Shown: in pieces, positions 1-6,891 of the stretch
Layout of the letters: every line of letters begins with the position of its first letter
How positions within the stretch are numbered: the first letter of the stretch is position 1
NCBI GenBank assembly: GCA_937888895.1
Contig: CALASV010000224.1
Span: 1-27,268, forward strand
Source of the DNA: an uncultured Clostridia bacterium
Lineage (GTDB): Bacteria; Bacillota; Clostridia; Lachnospirales; Lachnospiraceae
Length of the DNA stretch: 27,268 nt
Direction: 5' to 3'
Translations under genes and position numbers: made by a program
Notes under the pieces: model-generated
Told to the model about the DNA's origin: nothing
Seen by the model: only the letters and a program-made list of their open reading frames with translations
The model's database searches: none

Positions 1-49
1 ATTGTAAAAAAATCGATGATTTTTTCCAGGGAATTTTTTCCAATTTCTC

Positions 50-182
50 TTATTTTCCTAAGCAGAATTTAGAAAAAATTTCATTAATAATATCTTCACT
101 TGCTATCTCCCCTGTAATATTTCCTAAATCCTCTAAAATATCTTTTATATATGATGCTTCTATATTTATTTTATCTAGTTTA
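50..182 (-). CDS. mnmE: MnmE (TrmE) tRNA modification GTPase, C-terminal fragment
   Basis: Read on the minus strand, this stretch encodes about 44 residues ending in FSKFCLGK and a stop at 50-52. A GNITGEIASEDIINEIF segment lies just upstream. That ending is the hallmark C-terminus of MnmE, where the final Cys-x-Gly-Lys takes part in U34 wobble-base modification of tRNA together with MnmG. Only the helical tail is present; the GTPase domain is missing. Homology to MnmE fades at about 175-185, where a plus-strand reading frame of a different family takes over. No intergenic sequence separates the two, so this is an assembly junction or a rearrangement rather than a natural gene end. Confidence 0.8.
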
Positions 183-1409
183 CTTATTAGTGGTACATTA
201 AGCTTTATAATAGCGGAGTTTACAAAAAGTTCTGCTATAATTATTCAAGAAGAACCAAATGAAACGAAAGCCGATGATATAGCTAGTGGTGAAAATATTA
301 AAGGAAAAGAAATTAATTTAAATAGTTATGATACTAATGTAACTATTACTGAAGCTGGTACTTATACTTTAATGGGTGAACTAAATCATTCTGTATTGGT
401 TGATGCTGATGGTAAAGTTACACTAAATTTAAATGGTGTAGAAATCATTAGTTCAGAAACGGCTGCGATTGCTAATAGAACAACTAACGATTTAGTTATT
501 AATCTTATAGATGAAACCACTAACAATCTAACTGATGGTGGAAATAGTGAATATGATGGTAGTTTATATTCAAATGGTCATTTATATATTGAAGGTAATG
601 GCTCCTTAAATATATATGGAAAACAAGAAGAGGGAGAAGGAATAGCTACCACTGATAATGATATTACAATAAATGGTGGTATTATATATATTGAATCAAA
701 TGATGATGGGATTAATGCTGGTGGGGATAATGGTGGTGTTATAACAATTAATAATGGTACTGTTCAAATTAAAGCTAGTGGAGATGGCATTGATTCAAAT
801 GATAGAATAATTATCAATGGTGGAACTGTATATGCGATGGGCTCTGCAACCGGTGGAGACTCTGGAATTGATGTGGATAATGGATATGAGATAAATGGTG
901 GTTTGGTAATCGCGCTAGGTTCTGATATGTTAGAATCTCCTAATATTGCATCAAAACAAAAAGTAATTTGTTTTAATCTAGATGAAGTTATTACGTCAGA
1001 AACATTAATTACTTTAACAGATAATAAAGATAAAGTTATAACATCATTTATCTCTAAAGAAAATTTTAGAACTCTAATTATAAGTTCTCCTAAACTAGAA
1101 AATGGCATTTATTATTTATATCAAAATGGTTCTAATGGTGGTAAATTGGTTAATGATATTTATACAGTCAATAAATATACTAAGGGTGACAGAATAACAA
1201 TTACCAATAATAATGAATTTAATATTTATAAATTTAGTGAACCACAAGTTGCCGTATTAAAAGAAAATGTTAAACTTCTAACTGAAGATAGCAAATATAA
1301 TAATTTTGAAATTTATACATCTGCCGCAAATTACTTAATCAAATTAAAGCAAAGTGATGGTACATTTGTAGAAAAGAAATTTGGTATAGATGGGAGTTTA
1401 GTTGAATGA
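180..1409 (+). CDS. Cthe_2159-type carbohydrate-binding beta-helix protein, 5'-truncated
   Basis: An open frame runs from the junction near 180 to the stop at 1407-1409. The first ATG with an open frame is at 372, but the reading upstream (LISGTLSFIIAEFTKSSAII) looks like the end of a signal peptide or membrane anchor, so the true start was lost at the junction. The body is a series of short repeats rich in Asn, Gly and Asp, such as INGGIIYIESNDDGINAGG and GDGIDSNDRIIINGGTVYAM. These resemble the right-handed calcium-binding beta-helix of the Cthe_2159 family (PF14262), which binds plant polysaccharides. The protein is probably secreted or cell-surface. Its stop overlaps the start of the next gene (ATGA), so the two are translationally coupled. 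The family call rests on repeat pattern only. Confidence 0.7.
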   Translation, partial: LLISGTLSFIIAEFTKSSAIIIQEEPNETKADDIASGENIKGKEINLNSYDTNVTITEAGTYTLMGELNHSVLVDADGKVTLNLNGVEIISSETAAIANRTTNDLVINLIDETTNNLTDGGNSEYDGSLYSNGHLYIEGNGSLNIYGKQEEGEGIATTDNDITINGGIIYIESNDDGINAGGDNGGVITINNGTVQIKASGDGIDSNDRIIINGGTVYAMGSATGGDSGIDVDNGYEINGGLVIALGSDMLESPNIASKQKVICFNLDEVITSETLITLTDNKDKVITSFISKENFRTLIISSPKLENGIYYLYQNGSNGGKLVNDIYTVNKYTKGDRITITNNNEFNIYKFSEPQVAVLKENVKLLTEDSKYNNFEIYTSAANYLIKLKQSDGTFVEKKFGIDGSLVE

Positions 1410-1583
1410 AAAAAAACAGATTAGTACTACCAGTTTTAATCTTGTTGTTTATTTTAATTACTCCATGTGCAATATATGGAACGTATGTTGTTGTTAGCAA
1501 AAAAATAGCGGGAGAAAATCCCAATCATTTACATAAATTTAATGGTAAATTATATTACTATGATGAAAATGATAATTTACTTG
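1406..1583 (+). CDS. Small membrane protein, N-terminal fragment
   Basis: The gene starts at an ATG that overlaps the stop of the carbohydrate-binding gene. It begins with basic residues (MKKNR) and one strongly hydrophobic segment at residues about 6-30, then a short polar stretch (HKFNGKLYYYDENDNLL). I do not recognise the family. The reading frame stays open to 1639, but from about 1583 the DNA is better explained as a minus-strand coding segment of another protein, so the last 18 or so residues of the open frame are unlikely to be genuine. The gene is therefore truncated at its 3' end by a junction. Coupling with the upstream gene suggests a shared surface or secretion role, which is inference. 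Confidence 0.55.
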
Positions 1584-1842
1584 TTGTGTCTATGCTTTCC
1601 ATTAAATCATTCATAGCCTTTACCCATTGTTTTGCGTGATAAATTCTTTCTCTAATCTTTCTACCTACAGTATTTGTTAAAATCTCTTCAAAAAGAATTC
1701 TATCATCCTCTTCTATTAACATATTAGTTTCCGTAATATTTTCGATTACTTCTTTTTCTAATCTTATTAAATTAACTTTTTGCCCTTTAACATAACATTT
1801 TACATCTTTTCTAGTTCGTCTAGCATATAAAGATAAAAATTG
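1584..1842 (-). CDS. Wadjet JetC / TIGR02680-like SMC-family protein, internal/C-terminal fragment
   Basis: The minus strand is open for about 85 codons. It contains KDVKCYVKGQKVNLIRLEKE, followed shortly by DDRILFEEILTNTVGRKIRE and then AKQWVKAMNDLMESIDT. This matches my memory of the C-terminal ATPase-head region of the TIGR02680 family, the SMC-like JetC subunit of the Wadjet anti-plasmid system. In that family a (D/E)R-LFEEIL segment precedes GRK-R-RI and a W--MN-LM helix. There is no start or stop in the piece and no jetA, jetB or jetD neighbour. It is flanked on both sides by unrelated genes in the opposite orientation, so it says nothing about a working Wadjet locus here. Moderate confidence, from motif pattern alone. 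Confidence 0.55.
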
Positions 1843-2545
1843 GATGGTAGAACGAATTGCTCAGTTAGAAAATGATTTACATTATATTGCTCAGTTAACA
1901 CCGTATGCTACCATTCAATATATTCGAAAAGGGATGGGTTATGAATCATATTTAGGAGAATATGCACAGTATCGAAGAATGAATGTAGAAGATTTGTTGG
2001 AAACATTAACAGAATTGCAAGAAAGTTCCAAAGGATTTCAAACATTTGAACAATGGTTTGCTTATATGGAACAGTACAAAAAAGAATTAGAATATCAAAA
2101 AGAAAAAAGAAGACAACAAAATATAGATGGTGTTGTACTTGCAACAATGCATTCGTCCAAAGGATTAGAATATGAAGTCGTTATTTTGCCTGATGTGAAT
2201 GAAGGAATTACACCATATAAAAAAGCTATTTCAGAAGAAGAATTAGAAGAAGAACGAAGAATGTACTATGTGGCAATGACAAGAGCAAAACAGTATTTGC
2301 ATGTTTTTTCTATTCTTCATTTGCATGGAAAAACAATAGAAGGTTCTCGGTTTCTTGGAGAAATGCAATTAAGCGGAGAAAAAATAAAGGCAGGTACAAA
2401 AGTAGTTCATGTAAAATTTGGAGCAGGAACAGTAATTGCACACGAAAAAGAACAAATACGCATTTATTTTGAATCGTTAAAAGCAGAACGATTGCTTCAA
2501 TGGGAAATATGTAAGAAAAATCATTTGTTAAAGATAGAGTCGTAG
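1835..2545 (+). CDS. UvrD/PcrA-type ATP-dependent DNA helicase, C-terminal fragment
   Basis: About 236 residues of the C-terminal half of a superfamily 1A helicase. Visible elements are a 1B/2B-type segment (LTPYATIQYIRKGMGYESYL), motif V (LATMHSSKGLEYEVVILPDV) and motif VI (EERRMYYVAMTRAK, with the arginine that contacts ATP gamma-phosphate). A short C-terminal beta-rich tail with VKFGAGTVIAHEKEQIRIYF resembles the Tudor-like end of PcrA. Walker A and the DEAD-like motif II are absent because the 5' two-thirds lie beyond the junction. The open frame extends upstream of the ATG at 1844 (DKNW before it), so that ATG is internal, not a start. The full protein would unwind DNA in repair or plasmid replication. 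This is the first gene of the main contiguous block. Confidence 0.85.
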   Translation, partial: KNWMVERIAQLENDLHYIAQLTPYATIQYIRKGMGYESYLGEYAQYRRMNVEDLLETLTELQESSKGFQTFEQWFAYMEQYKKELEYQKEKRRQQNIDGVVLATMHSSKGLEYEVVILPDVNEGITPYKKAISEEELEEERRMYYVAMTRAKQYLHVFSILHLHGKTIEGSRFLGEMQLSGEKIKAGTKVVHVKFGAGTVIAHEKEQIRIYFESLKAERLLQWEICKKNHLLKIES

Positions 2546-2546
2546 T

Positions 2547-2624
2547 TTCACTTGACCTTACGAAAGTAACTATGTTACAATGCAATTACTAGGAAAAAAG
2601 ACCCTTTTAGTATTAACAAGTGAA
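2547..2624 (+). promoter_or_regulatory. Inverted repeat in the leader before the 2649 gene
   Basis: An 8-bp perfect inverted repeat, TTCACTTG (2547-2554) and CAAGTGAA (2617-2624), encloses about 60 bases. Inside are smaller complementary pieces, for example GTAAC/GTTAC at about 2566-2577. No T-run follows, so it is not an obvious terminator for the helicase. It could be a structured leader or an operator for the signalling block. It does not fit any riboswitch consensus I know. Confidence 0.35.
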
Positions 2625-2648
2625 CAAAGGTAAAAGGAGAGTTATTTT

Positions 2649-3431
2649 ATGGGGAATTTTCTTATTGTGTCAAAAGCAGATAAATTAGAGGAGTATAAAA
2701 CTATTTCAGGGGAGTATGGTGTTTCTTTTGAAATTAATGATTTTTTTATACCTGCTATTTTAGATGATGAAATAAAACAAGAAGAAATTATACAAAAGTA
2801 TTTCAATATAGGAATTCCAAAAGATAGTACAATGCATGGCGTTTTTTTTGATATTGCTATTTTTAGTCAAGATGAAAAAATTCGAACAGTATCATTAGAG
2901 CGTATGATACAAAGTATGGAAATTGCTAGGAGATTAGGGGTAAAAGGTGTAGTTTTTCATACAAATTACAATCCTTATCTTCCAAGTGCATCTTATAAAA
3001 AATATTTCATAGATACTACAGTACAAGGGTTATCTCAGTTATTAGAAAAATATAGTGATATAGAAATTTATATAGAAAATATGTTTGATACAGAACCTGA
3101 TATTTTACAAGGCATATCAAAAAAATTATCACATTATGAAAATTATGGAGTATGTTTAGATTGGGCTCATGTCAATGTGTATGGACATAATAATGTAGAA
3201 TGGATAGAATGTGTTAGTTCGTATGTAAAACATATACATATCAATGATAATGACTTGAAAGAAGATTTACATCTTTCCTTAGGAGAGGGAAAAATAAATT
3301 GGGAAGAATTTTTTAAGTATTATACTACTTATTTTACTCATTGTAGTGTTTTAATAGAAATGGGTGAACCTAATAACCAAAGAAAATCGTTAGAATATAT
3401 TAGAAAATTTATTGATAAGAAAGAGAAATAG
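2649..3431 (+). CDS. Sugar phosphate isomerase/epimerase-like TIM-barrel protein
   Basis: This 260-residue protein has the xylose-isomerase-like/AP endonuclease 2 TIM barrel (PF01261). Candidate metal ligands are the Glu in IEIYIENMFD, the Asp and His in VCLDWAHVNVYG, the His residues in VKHIHINDND and the Glu in SVLIEMGE. A catalytic barrel is therefore likely intact, but the substrate cannot be read from sequence; members include sugar epimerases, inosose dehydratases and endonuclease IV-like enzymes. The start is supported by AAAAGGAG about 9 bases upstream. The next gene begins 8 bases after the stop, so it should be co-transcribed with the GGDEF gene. Why an isomerase opens a signalling block is unclear. 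No signal peptide is seen. Confidence 0.75.
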   Translation: MGNFLIVSKADKLEEYKTISGEYGVSFEINDFFIPAILDDEIKQEEIIQKYFNIGIPKDSTMHGVFFDIAIFSQDEKIRTVSLERMIQSMEIARRLGVKGVVFHTNYNPYLPSASYKKYFIDTTVQGLSQLLEKYSDIEIYIENMFDTEPDILQGISKKLSHYENYGVCLDWAHVNVYGHNNVEWIECVSSYVKHIHINDNDLKEDLHLSLGEGKINWEEFFKYYTTYFTHCSVLIEMGEPNNQRKSLEYIRKFIDKKEK

Positions 3432-3439
3432 GAGGAAGT

Positions 3440-4435
3440 ATGGAACAGAAGGAAAATTTAAAATCAGAGGAAATGCTTGAGAAAATTTTTTATTATATGA
3501 ATCAGCTTACGATAGAGAAAGATTTCTCTGCTTCTATTTTGTTATTAACAGATTTAGGTCGTATTTTAGTAAATGCAGAACGACTATCTTTTTGGTATCA
3601 TGATAAACAACAAAAATCATATTGGACATTGATTGCATCTAATGTAGACCGTATTGAAGTTCCAGAAGGACAAGGAATTGTTGGTGCTAGTATTGAACAT
3701 AATGAAACACTTTTAATTAATGAACCATATAGCGATAGTCGATTTAATCCAGAAGTAGATAAAAAAACAGGATTTTTAACAAAAGCAATTCTTTGTATGC
3801 CAGTAACAAATAGTTGTGGAGAAGTGATTGGAGCATTTCAAGCAGTGAATAAATTAGATGAGACTGGAAAATTTGATGAACAGGATAAAAAACGTTTTGC
3901 ATTGATAGCTACTTATAGTGGAAAATTATTAGAAACATATTTGTTGCGTGAGCAAAGTCAAGTAGATTATTTGACTGGATTAAAAAATAGACGAGGATTT
4001 TATGATTATTATGAAAAGAAAATAGTATCAGGTACTTGTTTTAATAAAGGAAGTATTATTATAGGAGATATTGACTTTTTTAAGAAAGTAAATGATACTT
4101 ATGGACATAATGCTGGTGATATGGTGTTGATTCAAATTTCAGATATTATACAAAGATGTGTAGAAAAAAAGGGAGAAGTATTCCGTTGGGGTGGAGAAGA
4201 ATTTATTATTTTATTACCACAATATTCTTTAGATGATACAAGAATTTTGGCAGAAGAAATTCGTAAAGAAATACAATGTTCAGAATGTCATACAGGGAAA
4301 GATATTATTAAAGTAACGATATCTTTTGGTATAAAAGAGTTAGAAAAATGTAAATTATTAGAAGAAACAATTAATGAAGCAGATGAAAATTTATATATGG
4401 CAAAACTATTTGGTAGAAATCGAGTAATTGGATAA
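3440..4435 (+). CDS. GAF-GGDEF diguanylate cyclase
   Basis: The 331-residue protein has an N-terminal GAF sensor domain (residues about 20-170, with VPEGQGIVGASIEHNETLLI and a GEVIGAFQAVNKLD strand) and a C-terminal GGDEF domain (about 175-331). The catalytic signature is intact as GGEEF within VFRWGGEEFIILLP, preceded by DYLTGLKNRRGF and GDIDFFKKVNDTYGHNAGD. It should therefore make cyclic di-GMP from two GTP. The RxxD inhibitory site normally five residues before the signature is absent (EKKG occupies it), so classical product inhibition is not expected. No membrane segments are seen; it is a soluble enzyme sensing a small ligand or redox state. GGAGG lies just upstream of the ATG. The next gene follows after about 25 bases. 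Confidence 0.92.
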   Translation: MEQKENLKSEEMLEKIFYYMNQLTIEKDFSASILLLTDLGRILVNAERLSFWYHDKQQKSYWTLIASNVDRIEVPEGQGIVGASIEHNETLLINEPYSDSRFNPEVDKKTGFLTKAILCMPVTNSCGEVIGAFQAVNKLDETGKFDEQDKKRFALIATYSGKLLETYLLREQSQVDYLTGLKNRRGFYDYYEKKIVSGTCFNKGSIIIGDIDFFKKVNDTYGHNAGDMVLIQISDIIQRCVEKKGEVFRWGGEEFIILLPQYSLDDTRILAEEIRKEIQCSECHTGKDIIKVTISFGIKELEKCKLLEETINEADENLYMAKLFGRNRVIG

Positions 4436-4460
4436 TCATTTTTGAGAAAGGAAGATGTCA

Positions 4461-5270
4461 ATGTGCGAAAAAGACTATTGGTTTATTAGCTATTGTTCGA
4501 AAGATAGTCAGATTGTAGATATTTTGGTAGAAATTTTAAGTGGTTGTGGAATTTCTTACTGGAAAGCACCAGAAATGATACCTGCAGGTTCTAACTATGC
4601 AAGAGAAATTCCAAAAGCAATTAATGGGTGTAGTGTATTTTTATTTGTTATATCAGAAGCATCTCAAAGCTCGATTTGGGTAGAAAAGGAAGTAGATATG
4701 GCAATTGGATATCGAAAGCAAATTGTACCATTAAAAATTGATATGTCAGTATTGAATGATATGTATCATTTTTATTTAAATAATGTACAATTAACACAAG
4801 TAGATGTACAGCCAAATGGTGATTTATCTGCTAATATGAGAGAAACACTAAGTATTTTATTTTTGAAAAATAGTGGAAAAAATACAACATTTTTAAAAAA
4901 TACAGAAACATTTGAACAGCAGGTACAACAGACAAAAAGTAATATAAAGGTAGATACACGAAGTAATGCACTTCGTGTGAATAAAATTCCAATGCAATGT
5001 GAATATTGTGGAGAACCTTTGCCACAAGGGGAGATGGGAGTATACAAATGTATACGTTGTGGCAGAGAACATTTTGATGAATTTAAAAAGATACGAAATT
5101 TCTTAGAGGAAAATGGACCAGCTTCTGCATTAGAAATTTCAAGAGGAACTGGAGTACCAGTACCAACGATTAGAGAATATTTTTCAGATAAGACTCCGAG
5201 ACCTAGTTTTAGTCAACCTCAGATGCCAACAAGAGGGAAGGAAGCGTGGCACTTTAACCGAAACAGATAA
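4461..5270 (+). CDS. TIR-domain protein with C-terminal zinc ribbon and helix-turn-helix
   Basis: Residues about 1-130 form a TIR domain (PF13676 type): DYWFISYCSKDSQIVDILVE, the loop YWKAPEMIPAGSNYAREI and SSIWVEKEVDMAIGYRKQ. The Glu in WVEKE (residue 77 from this start) aligns with the catalytic Glu of NAD-cleaving TIR domains such as SARM1, so NADase activity is possible. After a polar linker comes a CxxC...CxxC zinc ribbon (CEYCGEPLPQ, then YKCIRCGREHF). A short winged-helix-like segment follows (SALEISRGTGVPVPTIREYF), ending in a basic tail. I chose the ATG at 4461 over the in-frame one at 4455 because AAAGGAAG ends 1 base before 4455 but sits at normal spacing for 4461. The linked zinc ribbon and HTH suggest contact with nucleic acid or protein. 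Partner genes encode cyclases. Confidence 0.85.
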   Translation: MCEKDYWFISYCSKDSQIVDILVEILSGCGISYWKAPEMIPAGSNYAREIPKAINGCSVFLFVISEASQSSIWVEKEVDMAIGYRKQIVPLKIDMSVLNDMYHFYLNNVQLTQVDVQPNGDLSANMRETLSILFLKNSGKNTTFLKNTETFEQQVQQTKSNIKVDTRSNALRVNKIPMQCEYCGEPLPQGEMGVYKCIRCGREHFDEFKKIRNFLEENGPASALEISRGTGVPVPTIREYFSDKTPRPSFSQPQMPTRGKEAWHFNRNR

Positions 5271-5325
5271 ATTTTATCTGATTCGGTTATGAGTAAGTAG
5301 CGAAGCGGATTACGAATATCTGTTT
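5256..5325 (+). repeat. Intergenic structured repeat, copy 1
   Basis: A hairpin with arms at 5256-5271 (AACCGAAACAGATAAA) and 5273-5288 overlaps the end of the TIR gene. It is followed by a segment, GTTATGAGTAAGTAGCGAA then GATTACGAATATCT, that recurs at 20898-20932. The ends AAACAGAT (5261-5268) and ATCTGTTT (5318-5325) are complementary. The other copy has different but still complementary ends. No T-run follows, so it is not a standard terminator. Confidence 0.55.
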
Positions 5326-5367
5326 TATGGATACTAGCAAAGAATAAGGAAGTGTGGTATTTTAGAC

Positions 5368-6891
5368 ATGGAAAAAGCAATTTGGGTGTTAGAAAAAGAT
5401 AGAGTAAATTTATTAGATATGCAAAGAAAAATCAATGCATTTGGTGGGATTCGTGCAACTTGTATTTCTTCTGAAGCAATGTTACAAAAAGCGATTGATA
5501 AGTATTTGAATCAAGGAGATAGTCTAAGTACGCCTTCCCTTATTTTAGTGGATGATAGAATGATAAATGAAACACCAGATATGTTAGAAACATTCAAAAG
5601 TAATCCGAAATTGGCCGGTGTTCCATTATTCTTTTTAGTAGAATCTGGAGAAGATGTAAATAAAGATGAGTATTATTTACAAGGTGCGATGGCTGTATTA
5701 GAAAAACCAATCAGTCAAAAGATGCTGTTTCGTATTCAACAGGCGGCAGGGCAGTATGAAATGACAAAAAGTTATGAACGAATTTTCCAAAAGCAAGTGA
5801 GTGAACTTGCTGCTGCGAAAGAAATCCAAAGTTTGAATATACAATTAGAAAGTAGAAATAAATTTTTACACCGAGTATTCGGACGATATTTTTCTGATGA
5901 ATTATTAGAAGTGATTATGGAAAAACAAGAAGGCGAATTTATTGGTGGAAACAGAGTGCCAATGGCAGTTTTAATGGCAGATTTGAGAGGTTTTTCTTCG
6001 AAATCAGAAGCAATGACAATGAGTGAATTGATGGAGTTGCTGAATTATTTCTTTGGCACAATGGCAGAAATTATTACAAAATATAACGGAACTATTATTG
6101 AGTTAATGGGTGATGGTATTTTAGCCGTTTTTGGTGCATTGATTAAAAATGATAAATATGCAGAGGCTGCTATTGCATCTGCAATTTCCATGGAAAATGA
6201 AATGGAAAACATCAATGAATTTTGTAGACAAAAAAATATTCCAGAAGTAGAGTTGGGAATAGGTATTCATTGTGGTACAGCTTTTGTCGGTAATGTAGGT
6301 TCCGAACGAATGATGCGTTATAATGTGATTGGACGAGTAGTTAATGAATGTTCTAGAATCGAAGGTTGTAGTATTGGAGGACAAATTTTTATTTCAGAAC
6401 AAACATTACAACAATTGACTTGTAATGCAACAATAAAAAGTACAGCATCTGTTACGGCAAAAGGTATTAAACAACCATTGCAAATTTATGAAATTGGTGG
6501 ATTGGACGGTACTTATGAATGTAGCTTAAAAGAAAAGCAAGAAGAACCTTTATATCCATTATCCGAAGAAGTGATTTTTGAATTTTTCCCAATTCAAAAT
6601 AAAGTAATTAGTGAGAGAAAAATTGTAGGAAAAGTGAAAGAAATCAATATACAATATGGCGTTTTAGAAGTAGTGGAAGAAGATTTAGAAGATGTTATTA
6701 AAATGCCTGAAATTTCTGTTTTTATGGATGGTGAGATAAGAACTAGAAAAGGAATAGAGCCAGAATTGTCGGGTGTTTATGGTAAAATTATAAAGGTAGA
6801 AGGAAATCAAATTTTGGTGCGTATTACACATTTGAATAAAGACTTTAAGGTTTTTGTGGAAGGAATAAAAAATTATGTTAAATTGCAATAA
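5368..6891 (+). CDS. Receiver-like domain fused to class III adenylate/guanylate cyclase
   Basis: The 507-residue protein has a response-regulator receiver-like domain (about 1-125; candidate phospho-acceptor Asp62 in LILVDDRM, conserved Lys in LEKPIS), a helical linker and a class III cyclase catalytic domain (about 195-375). A C-terminal beta-rich region of about 115 residues is not recognised. Both metal-binding Asp are present (D205 in MADLRGFSS, D249 in LMGDGILAVFG), as are the transition-state Asn and Arg (N326 and R330 in VVNECSRIEG). The two base-selecting positions are unusual: Glu245 replaces the Lys, and Arg323 replaces the Asp, typical of adenylate cyclases. The cyclic nucleotide made is therefore uncertain. 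The only in-frame ATG has AAGGAAG about 15 bases upstream, a long spacing that may mean modest translation. Confidence 0.88.
   Translation: MEKAIWVLEKDRVNLLDMQRKINAFGGIRATCISSEAMLQKAIDKYLNQGDSLSTPSLILVDDRMINETPDMLETFKSNPKLAGVPLFFLVESGEDVNKDEYYLQGAMAVLEKPISQKMLFRIQQAAGQYEMTKSYERIFQKQVSELAAAKEIQSLNIQLESRNKFLHRVFGRYFSDELLEVIMEKQEGEFIGGNRVPMAVLMADLRGFSSKSEAMTMSELMELLNYFFGTMAEIITKYNGTIIELMGDGILAVFGALIKNDKYAEAAIASAISMENEMENINEFCRQKNIPEVELGIGIHCGTAFVGNVGSERMMRYNVIGRVVNECSRIEGCSIGGQIFISEQTLQQLTCNATIKSTASVTAKGIKQPLQIYEIGGLDGTYECSLKEKQEEPLYPLSEEVIFEFFPIQNKVISERKIVGKVKEINIQYGVLEVVEEDLEDVIKMPEISVFMDGEIRTRKGIEPELSGVYGKIIKVEGNQILVRITHLNKDFKVFVEGIKNYVKLQ

Noticed and set aside
1584..1639. C-terminal extension of the small membrane protein (VSMLSIKSFIAFTHCFA).
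   Set aside because: These bases are better explained as minus-strand JetC-like coding sequence; the extension arises from the junction.
1584..1842. A functional Wadjet defence system.
   Set aside because: Only an internal fragment of one subunit is present, without jetA, jetB or jetD and without start or stop.
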